From positions 1 to 5,137 of the forward strand of contig CAZGJQ010000116.1 of the NCBI GenBank assembly GCA_964525815.1: 5,137 nt of DNA, written 5' to 3'. This document shows positions 1-5,137 of the stretch, piece after piece (the stretch's first letter is position 1; every line of letters starts with the position of its first letter). The notes below the pieces were generated by a model. That model made no database searches. It had not been told where the DNA came from and was given only the letters and a program-made list of their open reading frames with translations. Position numbers and translations under genes: made by a program. Source of the stretch: UBA1049 sp964525815. Lineage in GTDB: Bacteria > Bacillota > Clostridia > Oscillospirales > CAG-382.

Positions 1-1558
1 CCCTTGAAAACATCGGTATAATGACCCGCTCCAGCGTATTGCTCTTGCCACTACCTGCTTCACCGATGAGCATAAGATGCGGGAACTTCACATTCTTTTT
101 TCGAAGATGCTCTTTTATGAAGCATCCACATATCCATGCTAATATGGAAATTGTTTTTGCAGGCTCGTTATAGGACATTAGCTTTTCGCCCAATTTTCGA
201 AGCTGGTTTGCTGTCAGGGGCTTTGCTGCCAGAATTGTGCTGTCGATGCTGCGGTATTTTTCTAATTGAATGATGTCATCAAACGCTACACCGTTTGTGT
301 CCACCGCTCCATCCACCGAAACGAATACCATCCCTTTGTCATGCTCATAGATGCCCATCGCCTTAACGCCTGTTTTCACCCGCCAGTCTAATTCGGAGAC
401 ATATGCTTTGAGCAGTTCCAAATCGCCATCCGAGCCAGTATAACTGAGGGAAATAGTGCGCTTGTTGAGCGCGTTTTTGAATTTCTGTTGATTAGCAAAA
501 TCCGTTGTCATGAATGTCAACCTATATGTCTCACCGCGCACCGTCACGAGGTCGGCAGTAAGTTGTGTTTCCTCCTCAGCGACAATCATTTCCACAGGCA
601 CAAACACAAAATTCGTAAGCAGATAGGTGGTATCATTTCTCTTGCGGAAGTATTGACCCTTGTACTCAAATACAGGCGCATCGCCTCCAGGGGAATATAC
701 ATCTTCGGTTATGTCACATGCCTTGGACAGCGTTTCCTCGCCGTATGTTGCTCCGCTGGCATGGTGTCGCGTATCCCACTTTTCCCGAAACAACCCACTT
801 TGCCGAAAGAGTCTGTCCATTTGCTCTTTGTTTTTACCAGACCAGAATGCCAACTTGCAACAGAGCGCCATATCTGCTTCGGATTGACTGGCGTAATTGT
901 CCTGCCATTTGCCGTCCCATAGCTTAGTGAACGTCTCGCCGTTTTCGGCACCTTTAGCAAGTTCTAATATGTCGTCATCGGCAAGCTGAATGGAGATGTT
1001 CTTCTGAGATTTTTTCTTTTGCCTTTTAGGAGGGCGGATATATGTCTCGTGGATCCATTTGAGCGCTCCGTTATCAACGGCGACAGTGTCAGTTGCACAC
1101 TCCAGTTTTTTGCCGGTCATAGTGAAGTACCGTGTATGCTCGTACATCTCCACGCCAGTCTTGGTATTCTTGTTGCCGGTACCAGGTATTTTGCCTTTAT
1201 AAAAAAGGTGGACGCCGGTACCGGAGGGCGAAAACTCCATGTAGGTAGGCTGCCTTGCGATGATAGCCTTGGCGGTATCATTAAAAACCTTTGTCTTGGG
1301 ATCATAACAATGGTCGATATCCACACCGACGAAATTATCATCCTTGGAGAACATAAATCCCACACCCGTAAAACCATAACGTTCCACTGCATCGACGGCA
1401 GTTGCATAATCCGTCCAAGTTGCAGGATTATTGGATGCAGCACCTTTGCCCGAGATGGGGTTAAACGGCATCTTTTTATCCTTGCCACCGTCTTTATCAG
1501 GAATGAGCCGCCAGTTAACCCATTGATTTCGTTCTATCAGCTCTTTTGGATAAGTCAT
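1..1558 (-). CDS. PrimPol primase-polymerase fused to a P-loop ATPase (NrS-1-like), 3' end cut by window
   Basis: The frame is open for 519 codons to the left edge, so the C-terminus is missing. Residues 1-175 look like an archaeo-eukaryotic primase (PrimPol) domain: a VGVDIDHC motif with Asp80 and Asp82, an SGTGVH motif ending in His117, and a GVEMY motif with Glu137 followed by RYFTMTG. A basic linker (about 176-187) leads to a helix-bundle segment (about 195-262: LWDGKW, SQSEADMALCC, RLFRQSG) like the one after the PrimPol domain in phage NrS-1-type polymerases. Residues about 317-420 weakly resemble DUF927. A Walker A motif GEAGSGKS (Lys505) begins the ATPase domain; Walker B lies outside the window. 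Expected role: primer synthesis, probably with helicase activity, at the phage origin or fork. ATG 1558 is the only plausible start: an in-frame TGA lies at 1571-1573, and AGGTG sits 8 nt upstream. The start overlaps the previous stop as ATGA. The PrimPol call is firm; helicase activity is inferred. Confidence 0.88.
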   Translation of the reverse strand, partial: MTYPKELIERNQWVNWRLIPDKDGGKDKKMPFNPISGKGAASNNPATWTDYATAVDAVERYGFTGVGFMFSKDDNFVGVDIDHCYDPKTKVFNDTAKAIIARQPTYMEFSPSGTGVHLFYKGKIPGTGNKNTKTGVEMYEHTRYFTMTGKKLECATDTVAVDNGALKWIHETYIRPPKRQKKKSQKNISIQLADDDILELAKGAENGETFTKLWDGKWQDNYASQSEADMALCCKLAFWSGKNKEQMDRLFRQSGLFREKWDTRHHASGATYGEETLSKACDITEDVYSPGGDAPVFEYKGQYFRKRNDTTYLLTNFVFVPVEMIVAEEETQLTADLVTVRGETYRLTFMTTDFANQQKFKNALNKRTISLSYTGSDGDLELLKAYVSELDWRVKTGVKAMGIYEHDKGMVFVSVDGAVDTNGVAFDDIIQLEKYRSIDSTILAAKPLTANQLRKLGEKLMSYNEPAKTISILAWICGCFIKEHLRKKNVKFPHLMLIGEAGSGKSNTLERVIIPMFSR

Positions 1559-1989
1559 GTCGTTTTCACCTCACATTCTACCGTGAAGTACCGAATCAGT
1601 ATGTTGTTCTTCTGCGCCTTGCGTATTTCATAACTCATACCTTCGGATACGGTGTCGCCGAAAACCCACAACTCCTGACATTTTCCGAGCAAGACACGAC
1701 CGAAGAAAAGACCGAGTTTCCTGCTGTCCGGGTCGTGTTCATTCATAAACTGCGGGTAAAGCAGATGAGGTGCGAGAGGGATTGCATATTGCTCTACAGC
1801 GAATCGACAGTAGTTTTTGGTGCGCTCGGTATTTGCTTTTATATCCCCGGCGAATGGCGAACATATGAATACGAGAGGACGATATCCTGTACCATAGCGG
1901 CGCTTTATTTCTTCTCGCAATATTTTACGCATTGCTATATATGTCGTAGGGTCGTGGTATCCTTCCGAATTGTATTTATCTATCCACAT
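1555..1989 (-). CDS. Nucleoside deoxyribosyltransferase-like phage protein (DUF4406/DUF7768 type)
   Basis: This is a 144-residue soluble protein with no signal peptide or membrane segment. A beta-strand plus turn VFICSPFAG (about 40-48) is followed by a helix, then APHLLYPQF (about 73-81), ELWVFGD (106-112) and SEGMSYEI (115-122, with Glu116 and Glu121). The order of strand-SPF/YAG, histidine strand, hydrophobic strand ending in Gly-Asp, and S-x-GM-x2-E is the pattern of DUF4406/DUF7768-type proteins, distant relatives of nucleoside 2-deoxyribosyltransferases. The reaction is unknown; nucleotide or nucleoside binding or cleavage is an inference from the fold. ATG 1989 is preferred over GTG 1992 because GGAGG at 1997-2001 is 7 nt from the ATG but only 4 nt from the GTG. 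The ATG shares its A with the polymerase stop (TGATG), and the 3' end overlaps the primase start by 4 nt, so translation is probably coupled on both sides. Confidence 0.82.
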   Translation of the reverse strand: MWIDKYNSEGYHDPTTYIAMRKILREEIKRRYGTGYRPLVFICSPFAGDIKANTERTKNYCRFAVEQYAIPLAPHLLYPQFMNEHDPDSRKLGLFFGRVLLGKCQELWVFGDTVSEGMSYEIRKAQKNNILIRYFTVECEVKTT

Positions 1990-3917
1990 CACGCACCCTC
2001 CATTTCTTTTAACTCACCAAAATTTGCTCCGTATGCGGCCTCTGCGATGATCGGCACGTCGAAGTCTGTGAAGGGCACCTCTTCCATGCAAGCTTTAACA
2101 AAAGAAACTGCTTCATCAAGCTTGTCAGCTGGGATTTCAAATACCAGCTCATCGTGGATTTGCAAAAAAGGCTTAAGCCATGGACGTTCCTTGATACCTT
2201 GGGTGATACGTCCCATCGCCAGTTTCATGATGTCGGCGGCGGTACCTTGAATCGGAGTATTCATAGCGCAGCGTTCAGCAAAGGAGCGCTTGCCCCAGTC
2301 GGTGGAGAGAATGCCAATAATGTATCTACGGCGGCCAAGCCATGTCTCCGCATATAGCGTATTGGTGGCTCGTTTTTTTGTTTCGTCCTGCCAGTGAGTC
2401 AAGCCGGGATATCCCGCTTTCAGATTGCTAATGATTCCCTCGCAGTCCTGCTTTGAGATGTTAAGTCCTGCCTTGAAGCGCAGCGTCTTTTGCAAACCAG
2501 CGGCAAACAAACCATAAAACACACCGAAGTTGCAGTTCTTTGCTATGGTGCGGCGCTCCTTGTAATGAGGATCATTCTTGTTGAGCGCTTCATTGAAGGG
2601 GATGCCGTATATAACGGTCGTGGTCTGAGCGTGGATATCTCCACCGGTGCGATAAGTATCAAGCATCTTTTCGTCGCGGCAATAGAATGCGCCAACGCGA
2701 AGCTCTATCTGTGAGAAATCCAATGAAATGAGCAGCTTACTTTCCGGTGCTACGATGAAATTGCGTACACCCACCGGATCATTATCCTTGCGTGGGCAGT
2801 TTTGCAGGTTGGGGTTGCGCGACGCAAAACGCCCAGTCTCCGTTGCGAGCGGCATAAGGTCGGGATGGATCCGTCCCGTCGCCGTGTTGATGTGCGTTAA
2901 GTACCCGTCGATGTAAGTGCTTTTGAGTTTTCCCCATTTACGGTATTCCTGCACCAGTTCAAACAGGCGAACAAGCTCCGGACGCTTGTCTCGGCAATAT
3001 TCGACGAGCATTATCATTGTTGCATCGTCCGCTGCTTCCTGATGTTTTTCTGTTGTTTTCAGTACCGGAAGACCAAGGTCACTAAAGAGATATTTCTTGA
3101 ACGCTGATGTAGATGCATTTGCCCCGATGTCCACGCCGCCGGTCATCTCGTCAATTTCGGCACGAAGCGCCACCAGCTTTTGCACGGCTTCCTTTTGTCT
3201 TTCAAACATCGCCGCCACATTCATCGGCACACCGTTATATTTCATCATACCGCAATAAACTGCAGTTGGAGATTCCACGCGCTCTACGATGTCCTTATGG
3301 CTAGAGATGTTCTTATAAAACCAGTCGTTGAATTTGTGATACAGCCGCAGTGTATAATCGCTATCAGCACAGGCATAACGCAGGGTTTCGTTATCGGTGG
3401 GATCCATCTCATCAAAAAGACGACCAGCAGTCACGGTAGCAAAATCCGGCATATCCGCACCAAACAGCGATGTAGAAAGTAGCTTCAAACCGCTATCCGA
3501 TAGGTTGCGGAACTCAAATTTGTTTTTAAGTGTCAGTTGTGCTGCCGCGATGGTATCGTAGCAAGGCTCGCATACAACGATTCCTAGCGCATATAGGAAC
3601 ATCGCTTCAAAGGAAAGGTTGTGCGCTACCTTGACCACGTTGGGATTTTCAAATACAGCTTCTCGCAGATATTCCAAAACATCGGCAGGGTCAGTAGCAT
3701 TAGTGCCGATTTTATGGGCGAGGGGGATGTATACGGCGCTGCCATCCTTAAACGAAAGGCTAATACCGACGATATGTGCCTTGTGCGCGTCCAGTGCCGC
3801 CTTAGGTTCGTCACGCCAGTTATCGTCCGGTGCTGTCTCAAAGTCAAATGCGATGATGCCCGCATCGCCGATATAGGCGTGTATTTCTTTGCTTGTATAT
3901 ATAATGTTGTAATCCAT
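1989..3917 (-). CDS. Phage family A DNA polymerase with 3'-5' exonuclease domain
   Basis: This is a 642-residue replicative DNA polymerase related to the Klenow part of Pol I; the 5'-nuclease domain is absent. The exonuclease domain has Exo I FDFET (Asp25, Glu27), Exo II AHNLSFE (Asn100, Glu104 where Asp is usual) and Exo III YACAD (Tyr181, Asp185). The polymerase domain has TGRFASRNPNLQN (about 361-373), motif A LDFSQIELR (Asp400, Glu405), motif B RTIAKNCNFGVFYG (Arg456, Lys460, Phe464, Tyr468), TPIQGTAAD (about 554-562) and motif C IHDE (His588, Asp589, Glu590). All polymerase residues needed for metal and dNTP binding are present. Phe464 is the O-helix position that is Phe in Pol I and Tyr in T7 polymerase, so dideoxynucleotide discrimination is expected. 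ATG 3917 is chosen over an in-frame TTG at 3929: GGAG at 3924-3927 lies 6 nt before the ATG but overlaps the region just inside the TTG start. A hairpin sits just upstream; the stop overlaps the next start. Confidence 0.97.
   Translation of the reverse strand: MDYNIIYTSKEIHAYIGDAGIIAFDFETAPDDNWRDEPKAALDAHKAHIVGISLSFKDGSAVYIPLAHKIGTNATDPADVLEYLREAVFENPNVVKVAHNLSFEAMFLYALGIVVCEPCYDTIAAAQLTLKNKFEFRNLSDSGLKLLSTSLFGADMPDFATVTAGRLFDEMDPTDNETLRYACADSDYTLRLYHKFNDWFYKNISSHKDIVERVESPTAVYCGMMKYNGVPMNVAAMFERQKEAVQKLVALRAEIDEMTGGVDIGANASTSAFKKYLFSDLGLPVLKTTEKHQEAADDATMIMLVEYCRDKRPELVRLFELVQEYRKWGKLKSTYIDGYLTHINTATGRIHPDLMPLATETGRFASRNPNLQNCPRKDNDPVGVRNFIVAPESKLLISLDFSQIELRVGAFYCRDEKMLDTYRTGGDIHAQTTTVIYGIPFNEALNKNDPHYKERRTIAKNCNFGVFYGLFAAGLQKTLRFKAGLNISKQDCEGIISNLKAGYPGLTHWQDETKKRATNTLYAETWLGRRRYIIGILSTDWGKRSFAERCAMNTPIQGTAADIMKLAMGRITQGIKERPWLKPFLQIHDELVFEIPADKLDEAVSFVKACMEEVPFTDFDVPIIAEAAYGANFGELKEMEGA
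1997..2001 (-). promoter_or_regulatory. Ribosome binding site of the deoxyribosyltransferase-like gene
   Basis: GGAGG on the minus strand lies inside the last codons of the polymerase gene. It stands 7 nt before ATG 1989 and 4 nt before GTG 1992, which favours the ATG. Its position within the upstream coding region, with a TGATG stop-start junction, suggests that ribosomes finishing the polymerase can reinitiate here. Confidence 0.7.
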
Positions 3918-3923
3918 AAGTAG

Positions 3924-3927
3924 CTCC
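3924..3927 (-). promoter_or_regulatory. Ribosome binding site of the polymerase, decides the start
   Basis: On the minus strand GGAG is followed by a 6-nt spacer and ATG at 3917. The only earlier in-frame start, TTG at 3929, overlaps this site and would have no Shine-Dalgarno of its own, since the 5 nt before the site are flanked by the hairpin at 3933-3973. The site therefore places the polymerase start at 3917, four codons inside the longest frame. Confidence 0.75.
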
Positions 3928-3932
3928 AATCT

Positions 3933-3973
3933 GCCGCAACGGCCGGGCGGGATATGTCCACCCGACCTGCGGC
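3933..3973 (-). promoter_or_regulatory. Strong intergenic mRNA hairpin upstream of the polymerase gene
   Basis: In the 65-nt gap between the Cys4 gene and the polymerase gene, two arms pair over 16 bp. The outer part is GCCGCA (3933-3938) with TGCGGC (3968-3973). The inner part is 3941-3950 with 3958-3967. A 2-nt bulge lies at 3939-3940 and the loop is the 7 nt at 3951-3957. Two inner pairs are C opposite A on the plus strand but G-U wobbles in the minus-strand RNA, so the structure fits the transcript best. It starts 9 nt after the upstream stop codon and ends 5 nt before the polymerase GGAG. No T-run follows on the minus strand, so it is not a standard intrinsic terminator. Possible roles are RNase protection of the upstream message, a processing site, or damping of polymerase translation. 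Confidence 0.65.
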
Positions 3974-3982
3974 TTTAGTGAT

Positions 3983-4738
3983 TTAGGTGAGAGGTTCAAT
4001 GACCTCTCCGGTTTCGGGGTCAACATTGGCAGGTACATCAACAGAGGATTCAATGTCATAACCGACACGAGAAGAGAAGGTTTTGACCTGCTCGGTAAGC
4101 CCTGAAATGAGAGCGAACTCCTCGACCGTCAGATTACGATCTACCGAAAACTGCGCCTGAGAATACGCGATGCCGTTGTTGTTGGTCGCCTTTTTGAGTG
4201 TGAACTTCGTGACCACGGCGTTGGATTTCTTGCCCTTGGAGAGCAGCCGCATAATGTAACGGGTGAAGTCCTTAAGTGATCCGGTCGGTAGGGAGAGTAT
4301 CATCGGGAAAATCTCACCCTCTCGGAGCAGATAAATACGGCGACGGTTTTTGCAGGCTTTCGCTCCGTTTTCACCAGAGCCAAATTTGTTAAACTGGCAT
4401 TTGGAGCAATCGCCGCCGGGGTTGCCCACGCCGATGATGCCGTCGAAGCTGCCACAATCGGGAGGATTAGAACCGCCCGTATATTTGTCCGTATAATAGG
4501 CATACAACGGGTGGTGGTGTAGTATTACTGCAGAAAATTCCTTGACGGTTTCGGGGCTGTCGGTGTTTTCGCCGGGGATTTCAAACACCGTCATACCGGC
4601 AGCAGGGATTTTTATACGCTCAAAGCTGCCGGACAGGCCGGAAAGCTCCTCGCTGAGCGCGTCGTTCAGGTTAAAGTCCTTCAGTGCCATAAACGCACTG
4701 TTCTTGGTGGCAAGAGCTTTGTTTTCATTGTTTTTCAT
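3983..4738 (-). CDS. Conserved-type phage protein with four-cysteine motif, candidate ssDNA-binding protein
   Basis: This is a 251-residue soluble protein with no membrane segment. Its central part (about 92-150) contains PPDCGSFDG, NPGGDCSKC, FGSGENG and KACKNRRRIYLLREGE. Cys95, Cys111, Cys114 and Cys129 form a C-x15-C-x2-C-x14-C pattern suited to one zinc ion. A run of basic and aromatic residues (Arg132-134, Tyr136) and a LPTGSLKDF segment (150-158) follow. The last dozen or so residues (PETGEVIEPLT) are acidic and look disordered, as in many ssDNA-binding proteins. I recognise the pattern from uncharacterised phage proteins found beside replication genes. The ssDNA-binding role is an inference from zinc motif, tail and position directly before the polymerase. 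The start is ATG 4738, with GAAAGGA at 4749-4755 and a 10-nt spacer; a later Met17 is possible but has no equal site. It follows the coiled-coil gene after 18 nt. The gene is certain, the function is not. Confidence 0.85.
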   Translation of the reverse strand: MKNNENKALATKNSAFMALKDFNLNDALSEELSGLSGSFERIKIPAAGMTVFEIPGENTDSPETVKEFSAVILHHHPLYAYYTDKYTGGSNPPDCGSFDGIIGVGNPGGDCSKCQFNKFGSGENGAKACKNRRRIYLLREGEIFPMILSLPTGSLKDFTRYIMRLLSKGKKSNAVVTKFTLKKATNNNGIAYSQAQFSVDRNLTVEEFALISGLTEQVKTFSSRVGYDIESSVDVPANVDPETGEVIEPLT

Positions 4739-4756
4739 GGTATTTTCGTCCTTTCT

Positions 4757-5137
4757 TTATTTGCGGGTCGCCTTACGGACGCCCACGGTTGTTTTTTCAA
4801 ATACGTTGACTAGCCCGTTGAGCCAGTCAGGTAAAACATCATCGTTTTCTGAAATCTGTTCTCTAACAAAAGCCGATAAGCTGTTGGCATTGACGGTTTC
4901 ATAAATCAACCCGCCATGCCCCTCGGCGCGAAGCGCTTCGAACAGATCGTCTTTACGATCGGCTGTTGCCGATGCACGTGTTGTGTTGGTAAGGCAGAAC
5001 ATGGTACCGGAGCGGGTAAAATTCTGCGTCTCGGTATCCGTCATTAGCTGAGCCAGTACAGCGTCGACTTCCTCCAGTTCGACATTAATGTCCTTGAGGC
5101 TTTGCTCAATTTCCTTTTTCTCATCGCGCAGGGCTTT
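4757..5137 (-). CDS. Small coiled-coil phage protein of unknown function, 5' end cut by window
   Basis: The frame is open to the right edge, giving 126 visible residues and a TAA stop at 4757-4759. The first 32 visible residues are rich in Lys, Glu and Leu with heptad-like spacing (ALRDEKKEIEQSL, then VELEEVDAVLAQLM) and should form a coiled coil. A small mixed domain follows: FTRSGTMFCL, DDLFEALRAEGHGGLI, YETVNANSLSAFVREQI, then DVLPDWLNGLVNVFEK and a basic end VGVRKATRK. The ATG at 5042-5044 is not the likely start: it has no Shine-Dalgarno and would cut off the coiled coil. Small proteins with an N-terminal coiled coil and a tail of the form GxLI-x-ETV-x3-SL are common near recombination and replication genes in phages, usually without a function. 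The place upstream of the Cys4 and polymerase genes suggests a replication accessory role, which is an inference only. Confidence 0.8.
   Translation of the reverse strand, partial: KALRDEKKEIEQSLKDINVELEEVDAVLAQLMTDTETQNFTRSGTMFCLTNTTRASATADRKDDLFEALRAEGHGGLIYETVNANSLSAFVREQISENDDVLPDWLNGLVNVFEKTTVGVRKATRK

Noticed and set aside
1009..1020. A-rich run on the minus strand that could cause polymerase slippage or frameshifting in the primase gene.
   Set aside because: It encodes a lysine-rich linker (about 181-183) between two domains that are in the same frame, and no alternative frame of interest follows.
1175..1224. Repeated GCCGGTACC at 1175-1183 and 1214-1222.
   Set aside because: Both copies encode Gly-Thr-Gly turns (SGTGVH and PGTGN) in the PrimPol domain. 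Similar peptide turns with the same codons explain the repeat.
1019..2250. Long plus-strand open frames of 204 codons (1019-1633) and 234 codons (1546-2250), plus one of 144 codons at 488-922.
   Set aside because: They lie wholly opposite genes with strong protein motifs on the minus strand, cross gene boundaries and encode no recognisable domain. They are best read as antisense shadows.
3933..3973. The intergenic hairpin as a rho-independent terminator.
   Set aside because: The minus-strand sequence after the stem is AGATTGGAGC, without a U-run. On the plus strand only a short TTTA follows, and no plus-strand gene ends here.
3844..4068. Minus-strand open frame of 74 codons spanning the gap between the Cys4 and polymerase genes, and a 111-codon one at 3626-3961.
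   Set aside because: Both are in other frames over the ends of two well-supported genes and run through the hairpin. Neither shows a motif.
4929..4960. A perfect 12-bp palindrome CGAAGCGCTTCG (4929-4940) followed by a 6-bp inverted repeat GATCGT/ACGATC with a 4-nt loop (4945-4960).
   Set aside because: Both lie within the coiled-coil protein gene and encode ordinary residues (FEALRA, DRKDD). They are short enough to arise by chance, and no site for them is suggested by position.

Overview
The window is a compact, single-strand block of phage-type DNA replication genes. Every gene I can support reads on the minus strand, so transcription runs from the right edge towards the left edge. In that order the genes are: the end of a small coiled-coil protein; a four-cysteine protein that may bind ssDNA; a family A DNA polymerase with a proofreading domain; a small nucleoside-deoxyribosyltransferase-like protein; and a large primase-polymerase/ATPase that runs off the left edge. 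There is no integrase, structural gene, tRNA, rRNA, CRISPR array or insertion sequence. No stretch over 300 bases lacks a gene. The two intergenic gaps are 18 and 65 nt, and the last three genes overlap by 1 and 4 nt.

The likely source is a temperate or virulent tailed phage, or a prophage, of a Gram-positive host, probably in the Clostridia. This is an inference from the purine-rich Shine-Dalgarno sites at every visible start, the middling G+C, and the resemblance of the gene order to clostridial prophage replication modules. Nothing in the sequence names the host.

The genes fit together as a small replisome. The PrimPol/ATPase would prime and probably unwind DNA. The 642-residue polymerase, which lacks a 5'-nuclease domain, would extend and proofread. 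The Cys4 protein is a candidate to coat or organise ssDNA. The deoxyribosyltransferase-like protein may act on nucleotides or nucleosides, but its role is unknown.

The most notable non-coding element is a strong hairpin in the 65-nt gap just before the polymerase ribosome binding site. Its two imperfect pairs are G-U wobbles only in the minus-strand RNA, which suggests it acts in the mRNA, perhaps to set polymerase expression relative to the Cys4 protein. I found no wholly unknown system. The best second looks are this hairpin, the Cys4 protein, the PrimPol architecture and the deoxyribosyltransferase-like gene between the two polymerases.
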